DNA of 64,000 bases from Syntrophobacterales bacterium. Its GTDB lineage: Bacteria > Desulfobacterota > Desulfobaccia > Desulfobaccales > 0-14-0-80-60-11. The position numbers were made by a program, and so were the translations under genes. The DNA is taken from the NCBI GenBank assembly GCA_020060385.1, contig JAGVAH010000028.1, positions 22,204 through 86,203 on the forward strand, in the 5' to 3' direction. Below the pieces are notes generated by a model. It saw only the letters and a list, made by a program, of their open reading frames with translations. It ran no database searches and was not told the origin of the DNA. Below, piece after piece: positions 53,378 to 62,297 of this stretch (positions are counted from its first letter, which is position 1; the number at the start of each line of letters is the position of its first letter).

Positions 53378-55820
53378 GAAAGAGACCCCGGAAAAGATCA
53401 GACGCATCTTCGGACAAGGGCGCTGGAGCTCTTTATTGAGCCGGCCCTTTGCCCTGACTTCCTTATCTCCCCGCCGCCCCGAGAGAATCCTCAAAATTCT
53501 CCTGCTTTTGGGACTGAGCCTGGCCATCACTCTCATCCTCACACCCCGGACCCATAAGCCCCTGCGCCAATACCAGGTGGGGGATATTGCCCAGGAAAAC
53601 ATCAAGGCCATCGGCACTTTTCTGGTGGAGGACGTGGAGATTACCGCCCAGCGGCAGCGGGAAGTGCTGGCCCAGACGCCCCCGGTCTTTGATCTGGATG
53701 AGCAGGCCGGGGCCAAGGTTGCCGACCGCCTGCGCCAGGCCCTGGAGTTCATGCGCCGCAAATATCAGGAGCTCTCCCAGGCCCCGGCCCCGGGAACGGA
53801 GCGGAGTGGGGCCCGGAGTAATGCCCACCCCAAATTTTCGGTGATTTACAAGGGACTGCTGGAACAGAAGCCCGAGTTCGACCGCCTGCTGGGGACCACT
53901 ATCCCTAACTCCACTTTCCATCTCCTGGCCCGGGCCGAATTTTCCCCCCAGTTGGAGGCCCTGATCAACCAGGTATTGACCCAGTTTTTCCGCCAGGGCA
54001 TCATCAGCAGCCGCAATCTGCTGACCCCGGAGCTCAAAGAGATTTTGGTGCGCCGCCTCTCTTCCGGGAAGGAGCAACTGGAACGCCCCCCCTTCTCCTT
54101 TGTGGACCTGGAGGACGCGCGCAAGCCGGTGGCCGGCTACTGCCGGGAGATGGCCGCGGATTTCACGGCCACGGAACGCTGGCTGGTCTGCGATCTGACC
54201 CAGTATTTGCTGGTTCCCAACGTTTCCCCTAATTACGCCGAAACCCAGGAGCGGCAGAAGGCCCGTTTAAAAGAACTGCGTCCCGCCTATTTCCAGGTGA
54301 AAAAGGGGGAGATGCTGGTCCGGGAAGGGGAGCGCCTTACCCCTCTGCATCTGGCCAAGCTCCAGGCCCAGAGCCGCATCTATCCAACGAGCCGCCGGGT
54401 GCTGATCTTTTTGGGCACCTTTCTCAGCCTCACCCTCTTCTTGGCCGTGACCTACGAGTTGGCCCGGGCCTCTCTGAGGCAATTTTCCCCCCGGCTCCGG
54501 GACCTGGTCTTTCTCTCCGTCCTGCTCCTGGTGGGTCTCATACTGAATAAGGCCATGCTGGGCCTGGGGGAGGCCGTCACCCGCATCCGCCCGGAGGTGG
54601 GCCAGAACCTCATCTATTTCCTGCCTGCGGGGCTGGCTGCCATGTTTGCCGCCATCTTCCTGGGCCTGGAAACCGGCGTGGGCATGGCGCTCCTTAGCGC
54701 CACCGTCACCGCCCTGCTCCTGGAAAAGCCTTTTCCCTTCTTCATCTATCTGGTGAGCGCCGGCTTAACCGGGGTTTGGGGGGTGAAAAATTGCCGGCAA
54801 CACAGCGTCCTCATCAAGGCCGGCCTGGCCATCAGTCTGGTCAACCTGGCCATGGTCAGCGCCTTTAAACTGATGGAATTCCCCTTCACCGCCCAGGACC
54901 TGTTCATCGCCCAGGCCTTCGCCCTGGGGGGTGGGCTCCTCACCGGTGTTCTGGCCCTGGGCCTGACCCCCATCATCGAAGGCGGATTCCATTACTCCAG
55001 CAATATCCGCCTGTTGGAATTATTAAACTTGGACCAGCCCATCCTCAGGGAACTGATGCTCATGGCTCCAGGCACCTACCACCACTCCCTGGTGGTGGGC
55101 CAGATGGTGGAGGCCGCGGCCGAATCCATCGGCGCCAACCCCCTGGTGGCCAAAGCCGCGGCCTATTACCACGATATCGGTAAGGTGAAGAAACCCCTCT
55201 ATTTCGTGGAAAACCAGCTGGGAGGGGAAAATAAGCACGAAAAACTGGCCCCCTCTTTGAGCGCCCTGATCCTCATCTCCCACGTGAAGGATGGCGTGGA
55301 CCTGGCCCGAAAGCACAAACTGGGGGAGCGCATCGTCGACATTATCCAGCAGCACCACGGCAGCAGCTTCATCAGCTACTTCTTCCATAAGGCCAAGACC
55401 CAGGCGGGCCAGACCCAGCAGGTGAACGCCGAGGATTACCGCTATCCGGGTCCCCGGCCCCAGACCCGGGAGGCCGGCTTGGTACTGCTGGCCGACCAAG
55501 TGGAGGCGGCTTCCAAGACCCTCACCGATCCCACCCCGGCCCGCATCCAGGGCATGGTCCAGAAGATCATCAACAATGTTTTTGCGGACGGCCAGTTGGA
55601 TACCTGCGAACTCACCCTGAAGGACCTGCACCTCATTGCCAAGAGCTTCAATAAGATCCTCAGCGGCATCTTCCACCAACGCATTCACTACCCCGTGTCC
55701 CCGGAGAAGAAAAAGACCCATGAGGATCTGGATAAGCAACCGGCAAAGAAAGCTAGCAATAAATCCGGAGAAAATCAGGAAAAAAGCCGGGAAGATCTTA
55801 AACGCCTTGGGCTGGAATGA
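53370..55820 (+). CDS. 7TM-HD family phosphodiesterase (PgpH/YqfF-like)
   Basis: From ATG 53370 the protein has 816 residues. A helix near 37-55 precedes a large extracytoplasmic 7TMR-HDED domain (about 60-345), seven membrane helices (about 350-545) and a cytoplasmic HD domain with [14 protein letters not shown] near 570 and [11 protein letters not shown] near 598. In Firmicutes, PgpH hydrolyses cyclic di-AMP; here the substrate is inferred from that family. A charged tail ends the protein. It overlaps phoH by eight bases and ybeY by 101, so the four genes yjbQ-phoH-pgpH-ybeY are one unit. Confidence 0.92.
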   Translation: MPEKETPEKIRRIFGQGRWSSLLSRPFALTSLSPRRPERILKILLLLGLSLAITLILTPRTHKPLRQYQVGDIAQENIKAIGTFLVEDVEITAQRQREVLAQTPPVFDLDEQAGAKVADRLRQALEFMRRKYQELSQAPAPGTERSGARSNAHPKFSVIYKGLLEQKPEFDRLLGTTIPNSTFHLLARAEFSPQLEALINQVLTQFFRQGIISSRNLLTPELKEILVRRLSSGKEQLERPPFSFVDLEDARKPVAGYCREMAADFTATERWLVCDLTQYLLVPNVSPNYAETQERQKARLKELRPAYFQVKKGEMLVREGERLTPLHLAKLQAQSRIYPTSRRVLIFLGTFLSLTLFLAVTYELARASLRQFSPRLRDLVFLSVLLLVGLILNKAMLGLGEAVTRIRPEVGQNLIYFLPAGLAAMFAAIFLGLETGVGMALLSATVTALLLEKPFPFFIYLVSAGLTGVWGVKNCRQHSVLIKAGLAISLVNLAMVSAFKLMEFPFTAQDLFIAQAFALGGGLLTGVLALGLTPIIEGGFHYSSNIRLLELLNLDQPILRELMLMAPGTYHHSLVVGQMVEAAAESIGANPLVAKAAAYYHDIGKVKKPLYFVENQLGGENKHEKLAPSLSALILISHVKDGVDLARKHKLGERIVDIIQQHHGSSFISYFFHKAKTQAGQTQQVNAEDYRYPGPRPQTREAGLVLLADQVEAASKTLTDPTPARIQGMVQKIINNVFADGQLDTCELTLKDLHLIAKSFNKILSGIFHQRIHYPVSPEKKKTHEDLDKQPAKKASNKSGENQEKSREDLKRLGLE

Positions 55821-56169
55821 AGGCGAACTCAGCCTCACTTTGATCAGCGACCGGCCCATGGCCCGCCTGAACCGGCAGACCTTCGGGCGCCGGGGCCCCA
55901 CCAACGTCATTTCTTTTCCCCTGCACCCCGCCTCGACCCCCGGCGGCCCGCCCCCGCTTTTGGGAGAAGTGGTCATTTCTTTGGAAACCTGCGCCCGCCA
56001 GGCCCAGGAAAGCGGCTGGACCACGGAAGAACTCTTCGACTTTTTTCTCATTCACGGTATATTACATCTACTGGACTACGACCACGACACCCCGGAGCAG
56101 GAAGCCCGGATGGATGAGAAGACCCGAGAATTATTGCGTTTGTTGCATCCGGATATAAAGGATATTTGA
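55720..56169 (+). CDS. ybeY: Endoribonuclease YbeY
   Basis: YbeY is a single-strand endoribonuclease needed for 16S rRNA 3' maturation and ribosome quality control. The 149-residue protein carries the zinc-binding signature HGILHLLDYDHDT near 112-124 (three His). RGPTNVISFPL is the conserved substrate-groove segment. In HGxLHLxGYDH the usual Gly is Asp here. The start lies 101 bases inside the upstream 7TM-HD gene, in another frame. The neighbour PhoH is its common genomic partner. Confidence 0.94.
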   Translation: MRIWISNRQRKLAINPEKIRKKAGKILNALGWNEGELSLTLISDRPMARLNRQTFGRRGPTNVISFPLHPASTPGGPPPLLGEVVISLETCARQAQESGWTTEELFDFFLIHGILHLLDYDHDTPEQEARMDEKTRELLRLLHPDIKDI

Positions 56170-56190
56170 GAGGTAGGCCAGGATTTGCCG

Positions 56191-56384
56191 GCTGTTAGCT
56201 GTCAGCGATCAGCCTTCCGCCAAAAAATTGCTGAACAACTTTTTTCTTTTAATAAATCCATAGTTGTAAATAAATAAAGGTATTAATATGTAGGGGCGAA
56301 CCTGGTGTTCGCCCCGATGCTGCCGGGCGAACACCAGGTTCGCCCCTACGAAGGCTGACCGCTGGTAGCTGCAAGCTGACAGCT
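56191..56384. repeat. Nested inverted-repeat element (outer arms)
   Basis: Outer imperfect arms, GCTGTTAGCTGTCAGCGATC... at 56191-56217 and the corresponding reverse at 56350-56384 (GAAGGCTGACCGCTGGTAGC...), flank the perfect hairpin listed below. The arms contain partly repeated GCTGACAGC units. The element fills most of the 241 bases between ybeY and pdxJ. Confidence 0.6.
56290..56349. repeat. Dispersed GTAGGGGCGAA hairpin repeat, copy 2 (perfect)
   Basis: A perfect 25-base inverted repeat (56290-56314 with 56325-56349) surrounds a ten-base loop. It shares its outer 11 bases with the degenerate copy at 13319-13377. Its perfection suggests recent insertion or active correction. It would form a very stable RNA or DNA hairpin. 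Confidence 0.9.
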
Positions 56385-56410
56385 TTAATTGATGCTGGAG
56401 GACTGATTCA

Positions 56411-57127
56411 GTGCCGAAGTTAGAAGTAAACGTGGACCACGTGGCCACCCTGCGCCAGGCCCGGCTGGGGGCGGAGCCCGATCCGGTGACCGCCGCGGCC
56501 CTGGCGGAGCTGGCCGGCGCCGACGGCATCATTGTGCACCTTCGGGAAGACCGGCGCCACATCCAGGACCGGGATCTGCAGCTCTTACGGCAGACGGTGA
56601 AGACCCGCCTCAATTTGGAGATGGCCGCCACCCCGGAGATGCTGGAGATCGCCCGGGAAGTGAAACCGGATTTGGTGACCCTGGTGCCGGAGAAACGCCA
56701 GGAGCTCACCACCGAAGGGGGCCTGGAAGTAGCTGGTTTTATCGGCTTCCTCCGGGACTATGTACAAAAACTCCGGGAAGGGGGCTTGAGGGTGAGCCTC
56801 TTCGTGGACCCGGTTAATAAGCAGTTGGATGCGGCCCTGGAGGTGGGGGCCCAATGGGTGGAGCTGCACACCGGCACTTATGCGGAGGCTGCCTCCCCCA
56901 AGGAGGCCCAGAGGCTCTTTGAGGAGCTTTTGAGCGCGGCCCGCCATGCCCGGAGCCTGGGCCTGCGGGTCAAATGCGGCCATGGCCTGAACTACACCAA
57001 CATCAAGCCCTTTAGGGGGCGGCCGGAGTTCGAAGAGTTCTCCATCGGCCACAGCATCATGGCCCGGGCCATCCTGGTGGGGCTGGAACGAGCCGTCAGG
57101 GAGATGGTGGAGTTAATCAGGGGGTAG
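56411..57127 (+). CDS. pdxJ: Pyridoxine 5'-phosphate synthase
   Basis: PdxJ condenses 1-deoxyxylulose 5-phosphate with 3-amino-2-oxopropyl phosphate in the last ring-forming step of vitamin B6 synthesis (DXP-dependent route). The 238-residue TIM barrel has the diagnostic [15 protein letters not shown] start, [35 protein letters not shown] and [12 protein letters not shown]. The start is GTG with CTGGAGG ahead. Upstream is the hairpin element and downstream a short dispersed repeat. Confidence 0.96.
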   Translation: MPKLEVNVDHVATLRQARLGAEPDPVTAAALAELAGADGIIVHLREDRRHIQDRDLQLLRQTVKTRLNLEMAATPEMLEIAREVKPDLVTLVPEKRQELTTEGGLEVAGFIGFLRDYVQKLREGGLRVSLFVDPVNKQLDAALEVGAQWVELHTGTYAEAASPKEAQRLFEELLSAARHARSLGLRVKCGHGLNYTNIKPFRGRPEFEEFSIGHSIMARAILVGLERAVREMVELIRG

Positions 57128-57144
57128 GAGTCAGTGTCTCAAGA

Positions 57145-57183
57145 TGTCATTCTGAACGGAGCGCAGCGAAGTGAAGAATCTCG
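57145..57183. repeat. Dispersed TGTCATTCTGA...GAAGAATCTCG repeat
   Basis: The 39-base sequence begins TGTCATTCTGAACGGAGC and ends GTGAAGAATCTCG. It belongs to a short intergenic repeat seen in many unrelated bacterial genomes. It lies between pdxJ and the next gene and has no coding role. Confidence 0.65.
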
Positions 57184-57216
57184 TTTTTTCTTGAGGGGCA
57201 ACGGGTTACTGGATTA

Positions 57217-57744
57217 ATGGCAGAAAAAGGTAAAACAGACCGGGAGAAGATGAAATCCCTTTCCCTGGGCATGGTCAGCGATATCAGTCAACTCCTGGCG
57301 GATAAAGGCTTTGGCGACCGGGCCATCGACATCGTGGAGGCGATGATCTTCGCCATGTATATCCTCGCGGATACCTATTCCCTGGCCAAGCCGGAAAAGG
57401 ACCGGGCCATCGCCGTGATCCGCGACTTTTATGATGATATGCAGGACCACTTTATCAACAAGATCATTATGCAGGACCATTTCCTGGCCGATGCCGGGGA
57501 GATTGAGGCGGTGGGCGATAAATTTCATGATCTCAGCCGGGGCCGCTTTCATGAGTACGGCGCCAAATTCAAAGAGGATATCGCCGACCCCCTGTCCCTG
57601 TCCTGCCCCCTGACGGTGAGCTATTTATTGGATAATCTCTTCATTGAGCCGATTACTAAGGAAGAAAAACTGCAATTGCTGGGCGCGGTGTCCGATAAAG
57701 TGCTTTATTATTGGTCCGGCTGCGTGCAGGCGTTTAAATTATAG
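57217..57744 (+). CDS. Hypothetical helical protein
   Basis: I do not recognise this family. The 175-residue protein is predicted helical throughout, acidic and soluble, with no signal peptide. Notable are paired segments FYDDMQDHFINKIIMQDHF and KFHDLSRGRFHEYG, in which His, Asp and Glu recur; a helical-bundle metal site is imaginable but unproven. The ATG follows the short repeat and has no strong ribosome-binding site. GC content matches its neighbours, unlike the gene that follows. Confidence 0.6.
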   Translation: MAEKGKTDREKMKSLSLGMVSDISQLLADKGFGDRAIDIVEAMIFAMYILADTYSLAKPEKDRAIAVIRDFYDDMQDHFINKIIMQDHFLADAGEIEAVGDKFHDLSRGRFHEYGAKFKEDIADPLSLSCPLTVSYLLDNLFIEPITKEEKLQLLGAVSDKVLYYWSGCVQAFKL

Positions 57745-58709
57745 TTTTTGTTTTTAAGCTCTAATTTGTAAATACAAATTTGTTTATTAACTCCTAAAAT
57801 TGTATGAAGGAGAAAATCAGGATTAATTAATTTATTAGTAACATATTAAAATTAGGAATATGGAGAGTTCTTATGCTAAAGAAAATAGGAGCTTTTCTAT
57901 TATTTAATCTGTATTGTTTATTTTTAATTTCTGCATTTCAAGAAAATACTCCTTATCTTCTAGATATAAAGCTAATAACAGATTTAAAACTGAAAAATCC
58001 ATCATTTGATTTAAGGGAGCTGGGTTGGGGAAATCATTATATTTGGCGCCTTTTCGCAGGTTCTATAGTTACTGCCATTGCAGGGTTTATTTGTGGTGCT
58101 TTTTCTAAAAGCGATGGAGGTAAAATCGCTGCAATTGCTAATATACCAAGTATTATATTTTGGGGAATACTTTTTTATATAATTACTTTTACTGATACTT
58201 TAATTGAAGGTCAGCTTGGATATCAGATTATATCGATTATTGCAATTCCATTAACCACATACATATCATTTGTTTCAGGAAAATTTGGAGAAGCGATCCA
58301 AAGTGAATTTGACGAAAAGACAGTATTAGGAATTAATCCATATCATTGGATATGGATTGTTTTTCCACTTTATTATTATGGGTTAGGAATTGTTTATACT
58401 TCAATTACTTTTTTAAAACTACAAGTTGCTACATGGAGGTCTATGAGTATAGTCAATGGTTTATTATCTTTTTTAAGCATTATACCAATAATAGCTTGGA
58501 GTTATCCCTTGACTAAGGTCTATGATGTTCTTTCAGGAAGAACTCTGAAAGAAAAGGATATATTGACGAAAGCATTGGCTAACACAGGAATTATTTTAGG
58601 TGGAATTTTAGGTGGAGTTTTAATTCAGATGATTTGCTATTGGACGTTGAAGAGAATAATATCTATAGCTTTATAGAATTTGATAAAATTCAAAATTAAA
58701 TAAAGGTTA
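57745..58709. other. AT-rich island
   Basis: From just after the hypothetical gene to just before the PHP gene the DNA is strongly AT-rich, whereas both flanks are GC-rich. The island holds one membrane-protein gene (57873-58676) and AT-rich flanks (57745-57872 and 58677-58709) with no integrase, transposase, direct repeat or tRNA that I can see. The edges coincide with gene boundaries. Confidence 0.8.
57873..58676 (+). CDS. AT-rich multi-pass membrane protein of unknown function
   Basis: The 267-residue protein has about seven hydrophobic stretches: near 4-22, 52-70, 82-100, 107-125, 155-178, 190-210 and 235-262. The loop with SGKFGEAIQSEFDEKTVLGINPYHW and the segment RTLKEKDILTKALANTG lie between them. 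No family is recognised. Codon use (ATA, TTA, AAA) differs sharply from the GC-rich flanking genes, so recent transfer is likely. GGAGAG precedes the ATG. No partner gene lies in the island. Confidence 0.75.
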   Translation: MLKKIGAFLLFNLYCLFLISAFQENTPYLLDIKLITDLKLKNPSFDLRELGWGNHYIWRLFAGSIVTAIAGFICGAFSKSDGGKIAAIANIPSIIFWGILFYIITFTDTLIEGQLGYQIISIIAIPLTTYISFVSGKFGEAIQSEFDEKTVLGINPYHWIWIVFPLYYYGLGIVYTSITFLKLQVATWRSMSIVNGLLSFLSIIPIIAWSYPLTKVYDVLSGRTLKEKDILTKALANTGIILGGILGGVLIQMICYWTLKRIISIAL

Positions 58710-58712
58710 TTG

Positions 58713-59582
58713 ATGAACCTCATCGACCTCCATACACATTCCACCGCCTCGGACGGCTCCCTGCCTCCCGCAGAGGTGGTGCGCCTGGCCCAAGAAGCGG
58801 GTCTCAAGGCCCTGGCCCTCACCGACCACGACACCACCGACGGTCTGGCCGAGGCCGTGGCCGCGGGGGACAAATTAGGGGTGGAGGTCATCCCCGGGGT
58901 GGAGATCAGCGCCCAATTCACTGATGACGCCATGCACATCCTGGGGTATTTCATCGATTTTGCCAGCGGTAAGCTGGCGGCGCGCCTGGCGGTGCTGAAA
59001 CAGGCCCGCAAGGAGAGGAACCCCAAGATCATCGCCAAGCTGAACGCCCTGGGGCTGGGCATCACCATGGAGCAGGTGGAGCGCCTCTCCGGCGGCGGCC
59101 AGGTGGGCCGTCCCCATATCGCCCGGGCCTTGATGCAGTCGGGCTATGTCAGCACCATGCAGCAGGCCTTTGATATTTATCTCAAAAACGGCGGCAAGGC
59201 ATACGTGGCCAAGTACCGCTTTCCCCCCCCCGAGGCCCTGGCCATGATCCGGGAGGCGGGAGGAGTGCCGGTCCTGGCCCATCCCTTCACCCTGGGCATG
59301 GGGTCCGCGGCCGCGCTGAAGGAATTGCTCCTGGACCTGAAGGCCAATGGTCTGGCCGGGATCGAGATCTTTTACGCGGACCACAGCCCGGAGCAGGAAG
59401 CCATGTACCTTAAACTGGCCCGGGAACTGGGCCTGCTGATCACCGGCGGCTCCGACTTCCATGGCGATAACAAGCCGGACGTCACCCTGGGGAACATCCG
59501 TTCCAAAAACCGCCTCACCTACGACCTGGTCACCGCCATGAAAGCCTGGCGGCAGAAGGAATACGGGTTGGGGGGAGGGTAA
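58713..59582 (+). CDS. PHP-domain phosphoesterase (nucleoside 3',5'-bisphosphate / RNase AM type)
   Basis: The 289-residue protein starts at ATG 58713 behind AAAGG. The PHP metal site is built from IDLHTHSTASDGSL (5-18), LTDHDTTDG (about 38-46), GVEISAQ, AHPFTLG and GSDFHGDNKPD (about 246-256). The family member RNase AM/YciV hydrolyses 3',5'-nucleoside bisphosphates and short RNA ends; this is the closest functional match. It stands immediately after the AT-rich island with normal GC content. Confidence 0.9.
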   Translation: MNLIDLHTHSTASDGSLPPAEVVRLAQEAGLKALALTDHDTTDGLAEAVAAGDKLGVEVIPGVEISAQFTDDAMHILGYFIDFASGKLAARLAVLKQARKERNPKIIAKLNALGLGITMEQVERLSGGGQVGRPHIARALMQSGYVSTMQQAFDIYLKNGGKAYVAKYRFPPPEALAMIREAGGVPVLAHPFTLGMGSAAALKELLLDLKANGLAGIEIFYADHSPEQEAMYLKLARELGLLITGGSDFHGDNKPDVTLGNIRSKNRLTYDLVTAMKAWRQKEYGLGGG

Positions 59583-59610
59583 GGAATTTGGCAGGGGGAC
59601 AGATGGAGTA

Positions 59611-59706
59611 ATCAGTAATCAGTGATCAGTAATCAGTGGTCAATGACCATTGGGAAGAAGGACTATACCTTTTACTGGCCACTGATCACTGATTGCTGAT
59701 CACTGT
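59611..59706. repeat. Inverted repeat of AATCAGT units between convergent genes
   Basis: CAGTGATCAGTAATCAGTGG (59621-59640), preceded by a further AATCAGT at 59611, is mirrored by an imperfect reverse copy at 59680-59706. The units themselves are tandem repeats of seven to eight bases. The hairpin lies between the PHP gene and the AICAR-formyltransferase gene, so it may also serve as a bidirectional terminator. Confidence 0.65.
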
Positions 59707-59730
59707 TCTTCTCGGTCCAGCTTCACATCC

Positions 59731-61020
59731 TCAATGCTTAAAGCATCTCTGCCCGGTGAAGACCATGGCCACCGGGGGTTCCGCTTCGTTGCAGGCCTCG
59801 ATGACTTCGTAGTCCCGGACTGACCCCCCCGCGTGGGCGATGGCGCTGACGCCCTCCCGGATGCCCACGTCCACCCCGTCCCGGAAGGGGAAGAAGGCGT
59901 CGGAGATCATGGCCGCGCCGATGAGGCCCCCTTTGGCCTCCCGGGTGGCCAGGTCGATTTCCACTTTGTCGGACGCGTCCCTTTTGGCCTGGAGGATTTC
60001 CAGTTCCAGGTTTTTATAAGGCATGCCGAAGCGCTGAAAACAAAGGGCGTCCGCGTACTTGGTATAAGCCTTATAGATGGCGATCTCCGCCACCCCCACC
60101 CGGTCCTGCTCCCCGGTGCCGATACCCACTGTGACCCCGTCCTTGACATAGAGGACGGAGTTGGAGGTCACCCCCTGCTCCACCCACCAGCCGAAGAGGA
60201 GGTCTTCGTATTCCCCCTCCGTGGGTTCCCGGCGGCAGCTGTATTCCTGGCCCTGGTGGATAGCCGCCGCGGGTTTGAAATCTTCCTTCTTGAGGATGGC
60301 GTTCAGGGGCGACTGCTGGACGATGAGGCCGCCGTCGCTGAGGCTCTTGAATTCCACGAAGCGGTTGTGCACCAGGTGCTGCAGGCGGTCGAAGCGGGCG
60401 ATGCGGATGATGCGCAGGTCCTTGGCCTTTTTCAGGATGTCCAGGGTGCCGTCTTCGAACTCCGGTGCGGCCACCACCTCCAGGTAGTTCTGGGACACCA
60501 GTTCCGCGGTGGCTTTATCCAGGGCCCGGTTGAAGACCGCAGCCCCGCCGAACGCGGCGATGCGGTCCGCCATGTTGGCCTTGTCATAGGCCCCGGCCAG
60601 GCTGTCGGCCCAGGCCGCGCCGCAGGGGTTGTTATGCTTCAGGATCACGGCCGCGGGCTTTTTCTGGAGGAACTTGATGATGTTCAGGCCGTTGTCCACG
60701 TCCGTGAGGTTGGTTTTGCCGGGGTGCTTGCCGGCCTGGACCATGGCCGCTTCGTCAATGGCGCTGGTCAGGGCCCAACCGGGCTCCAGAAAATGACAGG
60801 CGCCCAGGGTGAGGTTGCCTCCCACCAACTCATAGAGGGCCGCCTCCTGGCCCGGGTTCTCCCCGTACCTGAGGCCCATCTCGATGACTTCCCCCTTGGA
60901 GTCGGGAAGCTTCCAGGTGCGTTTGCGGTAGACGAGCTTCTGGTCTCCGAAAGTGATGGTCATTTCCGGGGGGAAATGGTCCGCCATCACGGTGCGGTAC
61001 ATGGCCTTGATGTCGCTCAT
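59731..61020 (-). CDS. Stand-alone AICAR formyltransferase (PurH C-terminal domain homologue)
   Basis: This enzyme transfers a formyl group from 10-formyl-tetrahydrofolate to AICAR in purine synthesis. In most bacteria it is fused to IMP cyclohydrolase as PurH (about 520-590 residues). Here the 429-residue protein has only the transformylase part: LRYGENPGQEAALYE near the start, the catalytic Lys-His in LKHNNPCGAAWADS near 126, and SDAFFPFRDGVDVG with GGSVRDYEVIEACNE at the end. The methylglyoxal-synthase-like cyclohydrolase domain is absent, so IMP ring closure must be done elsewhere. GAGGAGAACC precedes the ATG. Confidence 0.9.
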   Translation of the reverse strand: MSDIKAMYRTVMADHFPPEMTITFGDQKLVYRKRTWKLPDSKGEVIEMGLRYGENPGQEAALYELVGGNLTLGACHFLEPGWALTSAIDEAAMVQAGKHPGKTNLTDVDNGLNIIKFLQKKPAAVILKHNNPCGAAWADSLAGAYDKANMADRIAAFGGAAVFNRALDKATAELVSQNYLEVVAAPEFEDGTLDILKKAKDLRIIRIARFDRLQHLVHNRFVEFKSLSDGGLIVQQSPLNAILKKEDFKPAAAIHQGQEYSCRREPTEGEYEDLLFGWWVEQGVTSNSVLYVKDGVTVGIGTGEQDRVGVAEIAIYKAYTKYADALCFQRFGMPYKNLELEILQAKRDASDKVEIDLATREAKGGLIGAAMISDAFFPFRDGVDVGIREGVSAIAHAGGSVRDYEVIEACNEAEPPVAMVFTGQRCFKH

Positions 61021-61187
61021 AGGGTTCTCCTCGGCAGTAATTGAACCTCCATTGTGGCACGAGAGCCGGGGGATGACAAGGCCCTTTCCGGGGGGTGGGT
61101 AAAATTGACAGAGACCTCAGCAAATGCTAATATTTTAAGCATATTTTGACATTAAACCTTAAACTGCAAACTAAGAACTGCTTTTAA

Positions 61188-61457
61188 ATGGAGATCAAAC
61201 CCCTGGATTTCTTCTTGGGATTGACCTTGGGGGGCGCCCTGGGAGTGGGCCTGACCCTGGGGGTCATCAAGGTGCGGGGCTGGCTGGGCCGCTCCGAAGC
61301 CGGCCGTCTGCAATCGGAAAACCGCACCCTGAAACGCCGCCTGGCGGAAAAAGACCGGCACATCGGGCGGATGCTTGCGGAAACGGAGCGCCTGGCGGAA
61401 AAGCTGGGACAAGAAAAGACTTCACCACCAAGTCACAAAGACACAAAGTTGCACTGA
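61188..61457 (+). CDS. Small membrane-anchored coiled-coil protein with repeat-derived C-terminus
   Basis: The 89-residue protein has a hydrophobic Gly-rich helix (about 7-28, LTLGGALGVGLTLGV) and then a charged coiled coil (LQSENRTLKRRLAEKDRHIG). The last 12 residues (TSPPSHKDTKLH) are encoded by the left arm of the inverted repeat at 61420-61545, so the original stop codon was probably lost when the repeat inserted. No function is recognised. A good ribosome-binding site is not visible. Confidence 0.55.
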   Translation: MEIKPLDFFLGLTLGGALGVGLTLGVIKVRGWLGRSEAGRLQSENRTLKRRLAEKDRHIGRMLAETERLAEKLGQEKTSPPSHKDTKLH

Positions 61458-61545
61458 GAGATTCAATTTTTGCCTTGGCTTACCCAAGGCAAAAATATAT
61501 CTTTTCTTTGTGTACCTTTGTGCCCTTTGTGACCTGGTGGTGAAG
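61420..61545. repeat. Inverted-repeat element with internal hairpin
   Basis: Arms CTTCACCACCAAGTCACAAAG... (61420-61448) and its near-perfect reverse (61516-61545) flank a second perfect hairpin, TTTTGCCTTGG (61468-61478) with CCAAGGCAAAA (61484-61494). The CACAAAG arms are a common dispersed repeat in bacterial genomes. The left arm lies inside the 3' end of the small gene at 61188. Confidence 0.85.
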
Positions 61546-61560
61546 AATTAAGGAGGAAAT

Positions 61561-61884
61561 ATGGCCAGAAAAGAACTCTCCCTCACCGGGGCCCTGGCGG
61601 GGGGCCTGGCCGGTTGGGTGGCGGAAGTGGCCATTCAGGAAGTCACCGGCCATCACATCACCACCGGAGTCCTGGAACTTCTGGGCGCGGCCGCGGGCCT
61701 TTGGCGCCTGGACCGGCGCCTGTCCGAGGCCCTGCGGGATACTTTGGAGCGGACCAAGGATGGACGGGACGATGACTACCGCCAGGTGAAGGCCCGCATC
61801 GAAGAGCTGACTCAGGATCTGCCGGAATTAAGGGAGATCTTGTCCAACATGGTGGACGCGGGCATCCAGGCGCAAAAGGCTTAA
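61561..61884 (+). CDS. Small hypothetical protein
   Basis: This 107-residue protein begins at ATG 61561 behind AAGGAGG. The first 50 residues are Gly/Ala-rich and mildly hydrophobic (LTGALAGGLAGWVAEVAIQ, LELLGAAAGLWRL), possibly membrane-associated. The second half is a charged helix (LERTKDGRDDDYRQVKARIEE, in part). No family is recognised. The next gene starts two bases after its stop, so the two are probably translated together. Confidence 0.6.
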   Translation: MARKELSLTGALAGGLAGWVAEVAIQEVTGHHITTGVLELLGAAAGLWRLDRRLSEALRDTLERTKDGRDDDYRQVKARIEELTQDLPELREILSNMVDAGIQAQKA

Positions 61885-61886
61885 AG

Positions 61887-62297
61887 ATGCTGGGGGTGAA
61901 TCTTCTGGTGCGGGCCGGGCGGAGCTTGCTGGCCGGGCCGGTGGCCGACGCGGGCTGGCTCCCGGGAAGCTATTACCGCCACCTGGTCCTGGAGGCCCTG
62001 GAGGAGGACGATTTTCCCGGGGCCTTGAATTATCTCCGCTGGACCGATGATCCCTTGCTGGCCCAACTGCTCATCCTCCGGTTGCGCCTCCTGGCCCGGG
62101 AGCACCAGCAGCAGCGCCAGACCTTGCAAGACCTCCTCGCCAACGGCCTCCCGGCCGAGCGCCGGGAGAACTGCCTGGCCCTCCTGAAGGAGCATGAGCA
62201 GGCCCTGGAGCTGCTGGGGGAATATGAAGGCCGGGCGGCGGCCTTGGCGGGGAAAAGGCCAGTGACCCAAGGCGGGCCCGGGGGCCCGCCCCGCTGA
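61887..62297 (+). CDS. Small hypothetical protein
   Basis: This 136-residue protein follows the previous gene by two bases. It is Leu-, Arg- and Glu-rich and helical, with TPR-like spacing (LVLEALEEDDFPGALNYLRW; NCLALLKEHEQALELLGEY). A Gly/Pro-rich end (TQGGPGGPPR) closes it. The function is unknown. A helical-repeat scaffold is a guess from the pattern only. Confidence 0.55.
   Translation: MLGVNLLVRAGRSLLAGPVADAGWLPGSYYRHLVLEALEEDDFPGALNYLRWTDDPLLAQLLILRLRLLAREHQQQRQTLQDLLANGLPAERRENCLALLKEHEQALELLGEYEGRAAALAGKRPVTQGGPGGPPR

Noticed and set aside
56209..56712. Minus-strand open frame over the pdxJ start
   Set aside because: It runs through the hairpin repeat and antisense to pdxJ; the translation is Ser/Arg-rich and featureless.
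59611..59706. AATCAGT repeats as a CRISPR array
   Set aside because: The units are seven to eight bases, without regular spacers, and form a hairpin; no cas genes are present.
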